From Streptomyces sp. ML-6 (lineage in GTDB: Bacteria > Actinomycetota > Actinomycetes > Streptomycetales > Streptomycetaceae): a stretch of DNA of 64,000 bases. The notes under the pieces were generated by a model. It made no database searches. It saw only the letters and a list, made by a program, of their open reading frames with translations, and was not told the origin of the DNA. Position numbers and translations under genes: made by a program. Location: NCBI RefSeq assembly GCF_030116705.1, contig NZ_JAOTIK010000001.1, positions 2,820,001-2,884,000 of the forward strand, given 5' to 3'. This document shows, one piece after another, positions 44,775-54,084 of the stretch (positions within the stretch are counted from its first letter, which is position 1; each line of letters begins with the position of its first letter).

Positions 44775-45326
44775 TCAGGCCGGGGGTCCTGGACTCGTTC
44801 GGCTTGAGGGGCCCTGGCCGCCGTGCCTGGCGCGGTAGGTACGCATCTTGGCGCGGGCGCCGCACACCGACATGGAGCACCAGCGGCGGCGTCCCGCCGG
44901 GCTGCGGTCGTAGTACGCCCACCGGCAGTCCTCCGCCTCGCACGCCTTGAGCCGGGCCCAGGTGCCGTCGGCCGCCGCGGTGGCGATGGCCGCCGCGATC
45001 CGCGCGGTCAGCCCGGCGGGTTCGGTGGCGGGGCGCAGGGCCGCGGCGCCCGCGGCGTCCACGGTGACGCGCAGGGGCGCCCCGGCGAGCAGCCGGTCCA
45101 GCAGCGGCGCGGCGGCGCCCGGCGGGCGGTGGCCGGCGTGGGCGAGGCAGACGGTGCGCAGCGCCTCGCGCAGTTCCCGGGCGTCCCCGACGTCCTGCTC
45201 GGCGATGCCGAACGCGGCGCGCCCGTCCTCCGTGTCGAGGCGGTCCGCGCCGGTCTCGATGTCCAGCGTGTTGACCAGCGCCTCGATCAGCGCGAGTCCA
45301 CCGGGCGCGGATTCCTTCTCACTCAT
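44775..45326 (-). CDS. CGNR zinc-finger putative transcriptional regulator
   Basis: 183 residues. The N-terminal ABATE-like part (LIEALVNTLDIETGADRLDT) is followed by a C-terminal zinc-finger: CEAEDCRWAYYDRSPAGRRR, then WCSMSVCGARAKMRTYRARH. The family's CGNR reads CGAR here; all four cysteines are kept. The family is thought to sense stress and bind DNA. It is divergent from the VOC gene, with a 95-bp shared region, and may regulate it (inference). Start is ATG 45326; an ATG at 45347 is possible. Confidence 0.88.
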   Translation of the reverse strand: MSEKESAPGGLALIEALVNTLDIETGADRLDTEDGRAAFGIAEQDVGDARELREALRTVCLAHAGHRPPGAAAPLLDRLLAGAPLRVTVDAAGAAALRPATEPAGLTARIAAAIATAAADGTWARLKACEAEDCRWAYYDRSPAGRRRWCSMSVCGARAKMRTYRARHGGQGPSSRTSPGPPA

Positions 45327-45421
45327 GGTTGCGACGTTACCCGTCATGCGGCAGCATGCAGTAACGGTTACCGGTTGAGCCGATGTAGAGGTAACCATGT
45401 CGCTCTGAGGAGGAACACGTC

Positions 45422-45784
45422 ATGGCTCTCGCCGAGCTGGGTGCCGTCGTCCTGGACTGCACCGACCCCGTCGCACTCGCCGATTTCTACGCCGGGCTGC
45501 TCGGCGGGAAGGTCGAGCGCGGCGGTGACGACTGGGTGGAGCTGACCGGGACCGGGGGCACGGTCGTCGCGTTCCAGGCAGCGCCCGGTCACGTACCGCC
45601 GCAGTGGCCGGCCCCGGACGGCTCGCAGCAGCTCCATCTGGACCTGGTCGTGCCGGACCTGGACGCGGCGGAGAAGGAGGTGCTCGCGCTGGGCGCCACC
45701 GTGCTGGACGCGGCGGACCGGGAGCGGAGCTTCCGGGTGTACGCGGACCCGGCCGGGCACCCGTTCTGTCTGTGCCTGAACTGA
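45422..45784 (+). CDS. VOC (glyoxalase/bleomycin resistance-like) family protein
   Basis: 120 residues. Two beta-alpha-beta-beta-beta halves are visible: LGAVVLDCTDPVALADFYAG at the start and QLHLDLVVPDLDAAEKEVLA near residue 70, with HPFCLC at the end, so it is a one-domain VOC protein. Members bind metals or small molecules, including detoxification and dioxygenase roles; substrate is unknown. ATG 45422 has GAGGAGG upstream. Divergence from a CGNR regulator suggests inducible expression. Confidence 0.9.
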   Translation: MALAELGAVVLDCTDPVALADFYAGLLGGKVERGGDDWVELTGTGGTVVAFQAAPGHVPPQWPAPDGSQQLHLDLVVPDLDAAEKEVLALGATVLDAADRERSFRVYADPAGHPFCLCLN

Positions 45785-45824
45785 GGCCGTGCGCGGATCG
45801 AGGCCCTGAGCCCGACGGGAAAAC

Positions 45825-45864
45825 ACGTGTGGGGTGCCCCCTTCCGAGGGGGCACCCCACACGT
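45825..45864. terminator. Bidirectional hairpin with 18-bp perfect stem
   Basis: ACGTGTGGGGTGCCCCCT (45825-45842) pairs with AGGGGGCACCCCACACGT (45847-45864) around a TCCG tetraloop. It lies between the convergent VOC and dipeptidase genes. Confidence 0.9.
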
Positions 45865-45881
45865 CCGTCGTGGCCGGCCGG

Positions 45882-47075
45882 TCAGGCGGCCGGGCCGTCC
45901 AGCTGCTCGATCGTGGCGTGCGACGGGCCGCGGCGGGTGCGCAGCTCGCGCGCCACGTCCTCGGCGTCGCGCAGCACCCGTACCGCGTTGCTCCAGGTGA
46001 GCTTGGCGAGGTCGGCGGTGGACCAGCCGCGGTCGAGGAGTTCCGCGATCAGGTTGGGGTAGCCGGAGACGTCCTGGAGGCCGTCCGGGAGGAAGGCCGT
46101 GCCGTCGTAGTCGCCGCCGATGCCGATGTGGTCGATGCCGGCGACCTCGCGCATGTGGTCGAGGTGGTCGGCGATCGTCGCCACGGTGGCGACCGGGCGT
46201 GGGTGGGCCGCCTCGAAGTCGGCGTGGATCCGCATGGCCCGCTCGGTGGTGTCCAGGTGGTGCAGGCCGTGGGCGCGCAGGTTCTCGTCCGCGGCCAGGG
46301 TCCAGGCGACGGCCTCCGGGAGGACGAACTTCGGCACGAAGGTCGCCATGGCGATGCCCCCGTTGGCGGGGAGTCGGCCGAGGACGTCGTCGGGGACGTT
46401 GCGCGGGTGGTCGCAGATCGCGCGCGAGGAGGAGTGCGAGAAGATCACCGGCGCGGTGGAGGTGTCCAGCGCGTCGCGCATCGTGGTGGCCGCCACGTGG
46501 GAGAGGTCGACCAGCATGCCGGTGCGGTTCATCTCCCGTACGACCTCGTGGCCGAAGGGCGAGAGGCCGCCGACGCCCGGTTCGTCGGTCGCCGAGTCCG
46601 CCCAGGCGATGTTGTCGTTGTGGGTGAGCGTCATGTACCGGACGCCCAGTGCGTGCAGGGCGCGCAGGGTGCCCAGCGAGTTGTCGATGGAGTGGCCGCC
46701 CTCGGCACCCATCAGGGAGGCGATGCGGCCCTCGGCGCGGGCCGCCTCCATGTCGTCGGCGGTGAGTGCGCGCCGCAGGTCGGCGGGGTACCGGGCGAGG
46801 AGCTCGGTGACGACGTCGATCTGCTCCAGGGTGGCGCTGACCGCTTCGTCGCCCGCCATGTCGGACTGCACGTAGACGGACCAGAACTGCGCGCCGACGC
46901 CGCCGGCGCGCAGCCGGGGTATGTCGGTGTGCAGGTGGGCCGACTGGTCGGTGGCTATGTCGCGGGCGTCGAGGTCGTAGCGGACCTGTTCGCGCAGCGC
47001 CCACGGCAGGTCGTTGTGCCCGTCGACGACCGGGTATGCGGCGAGGAGTTCCCTCGCCCGTTCCAACTGTTCCAC
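45882..47075 (-). CDS. Membrane dipeptidase family (peptidase M19) protein
   Basis: 397 residues. It is a zinc TIM-barrel dipeptidase: [16 protein letters not shown] carries the His-x-Asp metal pair, [20 protein letters not shown] the bridging Glu, [15 protein letters not shown] and [19 protein letters not shown] the later His ligands, and [15 protein letters not shown] the Asp region. No signal peptide is seen, so it is probably cytoplasmic. It likely cleaves dipeptides with broad or D-residue preference. Start is GTG 47075 with CAGGG nearby. A 26-bp repeat array lies upstream, between this gene and purE. Confidence 0.95.
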   Translation of the reverse strand: MEQLERARELLAAYPVVDGHNDLPWALREQVRYDLDARDIATDQSAHLHTDIPRLRAGGVGAQFWSVYVQSDMAGDEAVSATLEQIDVVTELLARYPADLRRALTADDMEAARAEGRIASLMGAEGGHSIDNSLGTLRALHALGVRYMTLTHNDNIAWADSATDEPGVGGLSPFGHEVVREMNRTGMLVDLSHVAATTMRDALDTSTAPVIFSHSSSRAICDHPRNVPDDVLGRLPANGGIAMATFVPKFVLPEAVAWTLAADENLRAHGLHHLDTTERAMRIHADFEAAHPRPVATVATIADHLDHMREVAGIDHIGIGGDYDGTAFLPDGLQDVSGYPNLIAELLDRGWSTADLAKLTWSNAVRVLRDAEDVARELRTRRGPSHATIEQLDGPAA

Positions 47076-47089
47076 GATCCCTGCCCCTG

Positions 47090-47210
47090 CTTTCCGAAGC
47101 CGAAGAAGTCGGCTGCTTCCCGAAACCGAAGGCGTCAACTGTTTCCCGAAAAAGTTGGCTGCTGCCCGAAGCCGAAGGAGTCGGCTACTTCCCGAAGCCG
47201 AAGGCGTCGG
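47090..47210. repeat. 26-bp minisatellite continuing the 3' end of purE
   Basis: Five units of about 26 bp (CTTCCCGAAGCCGAAGGCGT then CGGCTG) start near 47090, 47116, 47142, 47162 and 47188. One unit is 6 bp short. The last unit is the purE 3' coding end (ADAFGFGK and stop); the others are non-coding, diverged copies. Confidence 0.9.
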
Positions 47211-47724
47211 CGCCGCGGACCTTGCTGCGGAGTCGCTTGCCCTTCTCCGTCGCCTGGTCGTTCAGCTCCTGCTGGAACTCCCGCATCCGGGTCAGCAGCT
47301 CGGCGTCGTGGGTGGCGAGGATGCGGGCGGCGAGCAGGCCCGCGTTGCGCGCGCCGCCGACCGAGACGGTCGCGACCGGCACCCCGGCGGGCATCTGCAC
47401 GATGGAGAGCAGGCTGTCCATGCCGTCCAGGTACTTCAGCGGGACCGGCACGCCGATGACCGGCAGCGGGGTCACGGAGGCGAGCATGCCGGGGAGGTGG
47501 GCGGCACCGCCCGCGCCCGCGATGATCGCCTTCAGGCCGCGCTCCGCCGCCTGCTCGCCGTACGCGATCATCTCGTGCGGCATGCGGTGGGCGGAGACGA
47601 CGTCGACCTCGTAGGGGATCTCGAACTCGTCGAGGGCCTTGGCCGCGGCCTCCATGACGGGCCAGTCGGAGTCCGAGCCCATGACGATGCCGACGAGGGG
47701 CGCGGCGGTGGCGGGGGAGGTCAT
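47185..47724 (-). CDS. purE: N5-carboxyaminoimidazole ribonucleotide mutase
   Basis: 179 residues. It converts N5-CAIR to CAIR in purine synthesis. Signatures: [38 protein letters not shown] with the catalytic His-Arg pair, and [20 protein letters not shown]. It ends ADAFGFGK, a tail that is repeated as the downstream minisatellite. ATG 47724 overlaps the purK stop by 4 bp, so purK and purE are coupled in that order. Confidence 0.97.
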   Translation of the reverse strand: MTSPATAAPLVGIVMGSDSDWPVMEAAAKALDEFEIPYEVDVVSAHRMPHEMIAYGEQAAERGLKAIIAGAGGAAHLPGMLASVTPLPVIGVPVPLKYLDGMDSLLSIVQMPAGVPVATVSVGGARNAGLLAARILATHDAELLTRMREFQQELNDQATEKGKRLRSKVRGADAFGFGK

Positions 47725-48860
47725 TCGGTGATCGTTCCTCGCAGGTAGTCGGCCGCGTGCCGGGCGCGCTCCCGCACGTCCGCCAGGTCGTCGCCGTAGG
47801 TGTTGACGTGTCCGACCTTGCGGCCGGGCTTCACGTCCTTGCCGTACATGTGGATCTTGAGCTGCGGATCGCGGGCCATGCAGTGCAGGTACGCCTGGTA
47901 CATGTCCGGGTAGTCGCCGCCCAGGACGTTGGACATGACCGTCCAGGTGGCGCGCGGGCGGGGGTCGCCGAGCGGCAGGTCGAGCACGGCCCGGACGTGG
48001 TTGGCGAACTGGGAGGTGATCGCGCCGTCCTGGGTCCAGTGCCCGGAGTTGTGCGGGCGCATCGCGAGTTCGTTGACCAGGATGCGGCCGTCACGGGTCT
48101 CGAAGAGCTCGACGGCGAGGTGGCCGACGACGCCCAGTTCGGCGGCGATGCGCAGGGCGAGCTGCTGGGCCTCGCCGGCGAGCCGCTCGTCCAGCTCGGG
48201 GGCGGGGGCGATGACCGTGTCGCAGACGCCGTCGACCTGGATCGACTCGACGACCGGGTAGGCGACGGCCTGGCCGTGCGGCGAGCGGACGATGTTGGCC
48301 GCCAGCTCCCGTACGAAGTCGACCTTCTCCTCGGCGAGGACCGCGACACCGGCCCGGAAGGGCTCGGCCGCGTCCGCCTCGGAGCGGACCACCCAGACGC
48401 CCTTGCCGTCGTAGCCGCCGCGGACCGTCTTGAGGACGACGGGGAAGCCGCCGGTCTCCTCGGCGAAGGCGGCCACGTCGGCCGGATCCGCCACGATGCG
48501 GTGGCGGGGGCAGGGCGCGCCGATCTCGTCGAGCTTCGCGCGCATCACCCCCTTGTCCTGGGCGTGCACCAGCGCGGCGGGTCCCGGGCGCACGGGAATG
48601 CCGTCCGCCTCCAGGGCCCGCAGGTGCTCGGTCGGTACGTGCTCGTGATCGAAGGTGATCACGTCACAACCCTGCGCGAAGGCGCGCAGCGTGTCCAGGT
48701 CGCGATAGTCGCCGACGACGACTTCGCTCACCACCTGGGCCGCCGAGTCCTGGGGGGTGTCACTGAGGAGCTTGAACTTGATGCCGAGGGGGATGCCCGC
48801 CTCGTGGGTCATACGGGCGAGCTGACCGCCACCGACCATGCCGACTACCGGGAACGTCAC
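47721..48860 (-). CDS. purK: 5-(carboxyamino)imidazole ribonucleotide synthase
   Basis: 379 residues. It is the ATP-grasp enzyme that forms N5-CAIR from AIR, bicarbonate and ATP. Signatures: [54 protein letters not shown] (ATP-grasp), and [20 protein letters not shown]. Start is GTG 48860 ([14 protein letters not shown]), where the Rossmann-like strand begins, although GGAGGA is unusually close. It is the first gene of the purK-purE operon. Confidence 0.97.
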   Translation of the reverse strand: MTFPVVGMVGGGQLARMTHEAGIPLGIKFKLLSDTPQDSAAQVVSEVVVGDYRDLDTLRAFAQGCDVITFDHEHVPTEHLRALEADGIPVRPGPAALVHAQDKGVMRAKLDEIGAPCPRHRIVADPADVAAFAEETGGFPVVLKTVRGGYDGKGVWVVRSEADAAEPFRAGVAVLAEEKVDFVRELAANIVRSPHGQAVAYPVVESIQVDGVCDTVIAPAPELDERLAGEAQQLALRIAAELGVVGHLAVELFETRDGRILVNELAMRPHNSGHWTQDGAITSQFANHVRAVLDLPLGDPRPRATWTVMSNVLGGDYPDMYQAYLHCMARDPQLKIHMYGKDVKPGRKVGHVNTYGDDLADVRERARHAADYLRGTITE

Positions 48861-49073
48861 TCCTCCAGGGTATCCGCCGTCCCGGAGCCCCTCCGACGAC
48901 GCCCTCCGCCCCGGTCCCTCCGCTCCCTCGGCGCCCTCCGCTCCGGTCCCTCCGCCGCCGCCCGGCCGCGTCACGGCATCGCCACACCGGAACACCGCAT
49001 CCGGGGCGGGGCGGGGACGGGCTGGTTAGCATGACCGGGTTGACGTAATCGACTGACGGGCTGAGCGATCACC

Positions 49074-49757
49074 ATGAGCGAACGGGGCGCACTGCGGGCC
49101 CGGCTGGATCTGCTGGCCCGGGAAATCGCCAAGTTCGGCGTGGTCGGCGGGGTCGGCCTGGTGGTCAACATCGGGGCGTCCAACCTGCTCTGGCGGTACA
49201 CGGACATCCCGACGGTCCGGGCCGGTCTGCTGGCGACCCTGATCGCCATCTGCGGCAACTACCTCGGCTTCCGCTACTGGACGTACCGGGACCGCGACAA
49301 GAGCGGGCGCACCCGGGAGCTGACACTGTTCCTGCTGTTCAGCGCGGTGGGTGCGGTGATCGAGTCCGGTGTGCTGTACGTGGCGACGTACGGCTTCGGC
49401 TGGAACAGCCCGGTCCAGAGCAATGTCTTCAAGATCCTCGGGATCGGCATCGCGACGATGTTCCGCTTCTGGTCCTACCGGACGTGGGTCTTCAAGGCCC
49501 TGCCCGAGGCGAGGCCCCTGCCCGACGAGGCCGAGGCGCCCCCGGCCGATGCCGTGGGCAATTCCCCGGCCGATGTCGTGACCGATGCCCCGGCCGATTC
49601 CGCCGCGGACTCCGCCGCGCCCGACGGGGAAGCCGCGTCGGCCGGGGAAGCCGTGTCGGACGGGCCCGTGCGGGTCGCCGAGGGGTTCCTGAAGCAACGC
49701 CGCGCGGAACGATCGGCGCGGCCGGCGCGGGTCGGGGCGAATTCGGCACGCCGGTAG
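49074..49757 (+). CDS. GtrA-family membrane protein
   Basis: 227 residues. Four membrane helices in the first 150 residues match GtrA: FGVVGGVGLVVNIGASNLLW, VRAGLLATLIAICGNYLGFR then YWTYRDRD, and SNVFKILGIGIATMFRFWSY RTWVF as the last block. GtrA-like proteins are proposed flippases or carriers for lipid-linked sugars in envelope polysaccharide synthesis. The C-terminal 80 residues are an Asp/Ala/Pro-rich cytoplasmic tail. It is divergent from purK with a 213-bp gap and converges on the sensor kinase. Confidence 0.9.
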   Translation: MSERGALRARLDLLAREIAKFGVVGGVGLVVNIGASNLLWRYTDIPTVRAGLLATLIAICGNYLGFRYWTYRDRDKSGRTRELTLFLLFSAVGAVIESGVLYVATYGFGWNSPVQSNVFKILGIGIATMFRFWSYRTWVFKALPEARPLPDEAEAPPADAVGNSPADVVTDAPADSAADSAAPDGEAASAGEAVSDGPVRVAEGFLKQRRAERSARPARVGANSARR

Positions 49758-49851
49758 CCGGTGCCCGGCACGGGCCGGGTGGCGGTCAGTGCCCGGTACG
49801 GGCCGGTGGGGCCGGTGCCCGTATGGGCCGGTACGTCTCCGGCTCTGCCGG

Positions 49852-51117
49852 TCACCGCACCGGACGTTCCGGTTCCTCCCGCTTCCGGGCCACCCGGCTG
49901 AGGAACAGGGCGAAGACCGGCGGCTGCTGCTGGAGCAGTTCGAGACGGCCGCCGTCCGCCTCCGCGAGGTCCCGGGCGACGGCGAGGCCGATGCCGGTGG
50001 AGTTGCGGCCGCTGATCGTCCGCTCGAAGATCCGGGCGCCGAGACCGGCGGGAACGCCGGGGCCCTCGTCCGTGACCTCGATGACCGTCTGATTGCCGGT
50101 GACCCGGGTGCGCAGCGCGACCGTGCCGCCACCGTGCATCAGCGAGTTCTCGATCAGCGCGGCCAGCACCTGGGCGACCGCGCCCGGGGTGCCGACGGCC
50201 CGCAGCCCCTGCTTGCCGGAGCAGACGATGGCGCGGCCCGCGCTCCGGTAGGCCGGACGCCACTCCTCGATCTGCTGCTTGACCACCTCGTCGAGGTCGA
50301 AGACGACGGCGGAGCCGGTGCGCGGGTCGCGGGCGTTGGTCAGCAGCCGCTCCACCACGTCGGTGAGCCGCTCGACCTGGGTGAGCGCGATGTTCGCCTC
50401 CTCCTTCACCGTCTCCGGGTCGTCGGTGACGGAGATCTCCTCGATCCGCATGGAGAGCGCGGTCAGCGGCGTGCGGAGCTGGTGCGAGGCGTCGGCGGCC
50501 AGTCGGCGTTCCGCGGTCAGCATCCGGGCGATCCGTTCGGCGGAGGCGTCCAGGACGTCGGCGACCCGGTCCAGCTCCGGCACCCCGTACCGCTTGTGGC
50601 GGGGTCGCGGGTCGCCCGAGCCCAGGCGCTCGGCGGTCTCGGCGAGGTCCGTCAGCGGCAGGGTCAGCCTGTTGGCCTGGCGCACCGCCAGGAGCACGGC
50701 GGAGACGATGGCCAGCAGGGCCACCGCGCCGATGATCATCAGGGTGCGGCCGACCTCACGGGTGACCGCGGAGCTGGACTCCTCGACGGTGACCCGCTCG
50801 CCGCGCTCCCCCTCGGCCGTGCCGCGGATCACACTGCCGGTGGGACGCTCGCCGACCTCGATCGTGGGCCGGCCGGGCACCTTGACCAGTGCGTAGCGCT
50901 TGCTGTCGATCTGCTGGGAGAGCAGGCCGGGGGTGAGCCGCTCGTCCTCCACGAGCCGGCTCTCGACGACGCTGATGAGCCGCAGCGCCTCGGACTCGAC
51001 GCTCTCCTGGGCGCTGTTGCTGATGGTGCGGGTCTCGACGATGACGAGGGAGACGCCGAAGACGGCGATCACCACGAGCACCACGGCGAGCGTGGAGTTG
51101 ATCAGTCTGCGGCGCAT
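49852..51117 (-). CDS. Two-component sensor histidine kinase
   Basis: 421 residues. Two membrane helices (STLAVVLVVIAVFGVSLVIV near 10-30 and LMIIGAVALLAIVSAVLLAV near 130-150) bracket an extracellular sensor loop of about 100 residues. A HAMP-like segment and DHp H-box follow: RRLAADASHQLRTPLTALSM with the phosphoryl His. The kinase domain has N-box QVLAALIENSLMHGG, VTDEGPGVPAG and STGIGLAVARDLAEADGG. The signal is unknown. ATG 51117 fits the first helix. It follows its response regulator by 119 bp on the same strand. Confidence 0.95.
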   Translation of the reverse strand: MRRRLINSTLAVVLVVIAVFGVSLVIVETRTISNSAQESVESEALRLISVVESRLVEDERLTPGLLSQQIDSKRYALVKVPGRPTIEVGERPTGSVIRGTAEGERGERVTVEESSSAVTREVGRTLMIIGAVALLAIVSAVLLAVRQANRLTLPLTDLAETAERLGSGDPRPRHKRYGVPELDRVADVLDASAERIARMLTAERRLAADASHQLRTPLTALSMRIEEISVTDDPETVKEEANIALTQVERLTDVVERLLTNARDPRTGSAVVFDLDEVVKQQIEEWRPAYRSAGRAIVCSGKQGLRAVGTPGAVAQVLAALIENSLMHGGGTVALRTRVTGNQTVIEVTDEGPGVPAGLGARIFERTISGRNSTGIGLAVARDLAEADGGRLELLQQQPPVFALFLSRVARKREEPERPVR

Positions 51118-51236
51118 GGTTGCTTCTGCTCGTCGGTTCTTCCCCGGGTTCCGGGAGGACTCCAAATGCTCCGGTCCTCCGGTCCTCCCGGGACGTCAGC
51201 TCGTCCGGTCGGTTCTTCCCGATCGGCCTCGTCCGG

Positions 51237-51914
51237 TCAGCTCTTCTCGAAGCGGAAGCCGACGCCCCGCACGGTCGCGATGTACCGCGGGTTGGCGGCG
51301 TCGTCGCCGAGCTTCTTGCGGAGCCAGGAGATGTGCATGTCGAGGGTCTTGGTCGACGACCACCAGGTGGTGTCCCAGACCTCCCGCATCAGCTGGTCGC
51401 GGGTGACGACCCGGCCGGCGTCGCGCACCAGGACCCGGAGCAGGTCGAACTCCTTCGCGGTGAGCTGGAGTTCCTCGTCGCCCATCCAGGCCCGGTGCGA
51501 CTCGACGTCGATCCTGACGCCGTGCGTCGCGGGCTGCGGGGCGGGCTCGGAGGCGCCGCGACGCAGCAGGGCCCGGACCCGGGCCAGGAGTTCGGCCAGC
51601 CGGAAGGGCTTGGTGACGTAGTCGTCGGCGCCCGCGTCCAGACCGACGACGGTGTCCACCTCGTCGGCCCGGGCGGTCAGCACCAGGATCGGGACGGTGT
51701 GGCCCTCGGCCCGGAGTCTGCGGGCCACTTCGAGCCCGTCCATCCCCGGCAGGCCCAGGTCGAGCACGACCAGGTCGATCGATCCCTGGAGGCCGGCGTC
51801 GAGCGCGGCCGGACCGTCCTCCCGGACCTCGACCTCGTAACCCTCCCGGCGCAGTGCGCGGGCCAGCGGCTCCGAGATGGACGCGTCGTCCTCGGCGAGC
51901 AGTACACGGGTCAT
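51237..51914 (-). CDS. OmpR/PhoB-family response regulator
   Basis: 225 residues. The receiver domain has Asp9/Asp10 (LLAEDD), phosphorylation site Asp52 (VVLDLGLPGMDG), Thr80 and Lys102 (TKPFRL). The C-terminal winged-helix DNA-binding domain ends TLDMHISWLRKKLGDDAANP and YIATVRGVGFRFEKS, as in OmpR/PhoB proteins. ATG 51914. It pairs with the sensor kinase immediately downstream. The peptide transporter gene is divergent, but whether it is a target cannot be told. Confidence 0.96.
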   Translation of the reverse strand: MTRVLLAEDDASISEPLARALRREGYEVEVREDGPAALDAGLQGSIDLVVLDLGLPGMDGLEVARRLRAEGHTVPILVLTARADEVDTVVGLDAGADDYVTKPFRLAELLARVRALLRRGASEPAPQPATHGVRIDVESHRAWMGDEELQLTAKEFDLLRVLVRDAGRVVTRDQLMREVWDTTWWSSTKTLDMHISWLRKKLGDDAANPRYIATVRGVGFRFEKS

Positions 51915-52068
51915 GCAGTGATGGTAGTCCGCGCGGGGCGGCTGCCGGGAGGTGATCCAAAAGCCCTGCGGGTCTGCGAAACAAGGGGGGAGAAACCTTC
52001 GAATACACGGGTGCGGTTGCACCGGCACCTGTGATCCATCTCTCAAGTCCGTTCATTTCGGGCTCTGT

Positions 52069-52188
52069 CATGTCGTATGGTTGCTCGACGCCTGTTGCAC
52101 CACTCAAGGACCCTTGGGCAGCTTTTAGCGCCGAGGGTCTCTTTTGTTTTGCCGGCTGGTACCCGCCAGTCGTGAATGTCAGTGAATG
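52069..52188 (+). other. Possible 39-codon leader ORF
   Basis: ATG 52069 opens a frame of 39 codons ending TGA at 52186-52188 (starts MSYGCSTPVAPLKDPWAAFS, ends PPVVNVSE). It runs through the terminator-like hairpin. No clear ribosome site precedes it, so translation is doubtful. It could be a leader peptide of the transporter or chance. Confidence 0.2.
52109..52150 (+). terminator. Intrinsic terminator-like attenuator in the transporter leader
   Basis: GACCCTTGG (52109-52117) pairs with CCGAGGGTC (52131-52139) in a 9-bp stem with one T-G pair, extendable by GC pairs, followed by TCTTTTGTTTT (52140-52150). A U-rich tail of this quality is rare in Streptomyces. It lies 258 bp upstream of the transporter start, on the same strand, so it may stop leader transcription conditionally or end a short RNA. 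Confidence 0.6.
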
Positions 52189-52407
52189 ACCTGCGGCCGG
52201 GCCCGGAGCGCGAGAATGCGCGCCGGGCGTGGATCCCGGCACGGTCGGTCCCCGTCGCTCCGCCGGCTCCTCGACGAGTACGGCGGGCGGGACGAAATCT
52301 CCTCCGGGGCGTCGGGGAGCGGGACGTGTCCGTGCCGGTGCCGGCCTCCCCCCACCGGGCGCACCACGCTCACAAGGCGTCGCGTCCCGAGCACACAAGG
52401 ATCGACC

Positions 52408-53898
52408 ATGGCGTCCAGCCTGACGAAGGACCCGGCCAGTACTTCTGGATCCGAGAAGACCTTCTTCGGCCACCCCCGCGGCCTGGCCACTCTCTTCATG
52501 ACCGAGATGTGGGAGCGCTTCAGCTTCTACGGCATGCGGGCCCTGCTTCCGCTCTACCTGGTCTCCAGCTCCGGCCTGGACATGAACGCGGCCACGGCCA
52601 CCGCGATCTACTCCATCTACATGGCGATGGTGTACCTGCTCGCCATGCCCGGCGGATGGTTCGGCGACCGGGTCTGGGGGCCGCGCAAGACGGTCACCGT
52701 CTCGGCCTCGGTCATCATGCTGGGCCACCTGACGCTCGCGCTGCCCGGTTCCGGAACCTTCTTCGCCGGTCTGGCGCTCGTCGCGCTCGGCTCCGGGCTG
52801 CTGAAGGCCAACATCTCGACGATGGTCGGCCACCTCTACAACGGCCCGGAGGACCCGCGCCGCGACGGGGGCTTCACCGTCTTCTACATGGGCATCAACC
52901 TCGGTGCCTTCGCCGCGCCGCTGATCATCGGCACCGTCGGCGAGAAGGTGAACTGGCACCTCGGCTTCGCCATCGCGGCGGTCGGCATGGCGCTGGGCCT
53001 GGCCCAGTTCCTCATCGGCACCCGCCACCTCAGCGCGCGCAGCAGCGTCGTCCCGAAGCCGCTGTCGGCCGAGGAGCGCCGCTCCGCCCTGCGCAAGGGT
53101 CTGATCTGGCTGATCGTCGCCGTCGTCTTCTACGGCGTGCTCGTCGCCACCGACGTCTACACGCTGAACTGGGCGCTCGTCCCGATCACCGTCGCCGGTC
53201 TGCTCATCCCGGTCACGGTGCTGGTGCGGATCAAGCGCGACCGGGACCTGTCGAAGGCCGAGCAGTCGAAGATGTCCGGCTACATCTGGTTCTTCGTCGC
53301 CGCCGCCGTGTTCTGGATGATCTACGACCAGGGCGGTTCCACGCTGTCGCTCTTCGGTGAGTCCTCCACCACCGGCAGCGTGCTGGGCCTGGACTTCCCG
53401 ACCTCCTGGTACCAGACGATCAACCCGGTCTTCATCATGGCGATGGCCCCGGTCGTCGCCTGGATCTGGCTGGCGCTGAACCGGCGCGGCAAGGAGCCGA
53501 GCACGGTCGTCAAGTTCGGCTCGGGCCTCTTCCTCGTCGGTGTCTCCTTCTTCGTCTTCATGATGCCGCTGACCATGGCGTCGGACGGCGACAAGGTCAG
53601 CCCGATGTGGCTGGTGTCGATCTACTTCCTGCAGACCGTCGGTGAGCTCTGCCTCTCCCCGGTCGGCCTGTCGGTCACCACGAAGATGGCTCCGGCGAAG
53701 TACGGCAGCCAGATGATGGGTGTCTGGTTCCTCGCCGTCACCGCGGGCGACTGCACCACCAGCCTGCTGTCGCTGGCGGGCGTCAACCTGAACAAGACGG
53801 GGATCGTGGCCCTGGAGGCGGGGCTCGCCGTCGTCGCGGCGTTCGCGATCTGGATGTACCGCAAGAAGGTCACCCAGCTCATGGGGGACGTGCGCTGA
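52408..53898 (+). CDS. POT/PTR2-family di- and tripeptide:proton transporter
   Basis: 496 residues with about 12-14 membrane helices. The POT signature TEMWERFSFYGMRALLPLYL includes the ExxERF motif needed for proton coupling, and FTVFYMGINLGAFAAPLI matches the second POT signature (FYxxINxG). Members import small peptides with protons. ATG 52408 has AAGGA 7 nt upstream. It is divergent from the two-component genes and ends at a strong hairpin. The nearby M19 dipeptidase could act on imported peptides (inference). Confidence 0.94.
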   Translation: MASSLTKDPASTSGSEKTFFGHPRGLATLFMTEMWERFSFYGMRALLPLYLVSSSGLDMNAATATAIYSIYMAMVYLLAMPGGWFGDRVWGPRKTVTVSASVIMLGHLTLALPGSGTFFAGLALVALGSGLLKANISTMVGHLYNGPEDPRRDGGFTVFYMGINLGAFAAPLIIGTVGEKVNWHLGFAIAAVGMALGLAQFLIGTRHLSARSSVVPKPLSAEERRSALRKGLIWLIVAVVFYGVLVATDVYTLNWALVPITVAGLLIPVTVLVRIKRDRDLSKAEQSKMSGYIWFFVAAAVFWMIYDQGGSTLSLFGESSTTGSVLGLDFPTSWYQTINPVFIMAMAPVVAWIWLALNRRGKEPSTVVKFGSGLFLVGVSFFVFMMPLTMASDGDKVSPMWLVSIYFLQTVGELCLSPVGLSVTTKMAPAKYGSQMMGVWFLAVTAGDCTTSLLSLAGVNLNKTGIVALEAGLAVVAAFAIWMYRKKVTQLMGDVR

Positions 53899-53936
53899 TG
53901 CGCTGACCCGCCCATCCGCGTCGCACGCCCGTGCTC

Positions 53937-53975
53937 GTGCCCGCGCCCGTCCGGTTCTCCGGAGGGCGCGGGCAC
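53937..53975. terminator. Long hairpin after the peptide transporter
   Basis: GTGCCCGCGCCC / GGGCGCGGGCAC (12 bp) extends into TCCGG / CCGGA (5 bp) with one bulged G and a TTCT loop. It lies 39 bp past the transporter stop, before the convergent surface-protein gene. Confidence 0.85.
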
Positions 53976-54084
53976 GGTGCGTTCCGGGGCCGCCGCGCCG
54001 CCGGTGCGGCGGTACGACGGCCCCGGGCGATTCCGTACGGGTACGGGTGTTTCGTACGGATACGGGTGCGAGTGCGAGTACGGC

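Larger units (their letters stand above)
51915..52408. other. 493-bp divergent region between response regulator and peptide transporter
   Basis: Promoters for both genes lie here. The plus-strand side contains a TATGGT -10-like hexamer (52076-52081) with only a weak -35, then the terminator-like element at 52109-52150, a CTGG/CCAG mini-hairpin near 52157, and an AAGGA ribosome site before the transporter start. Confidence 0.5.
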
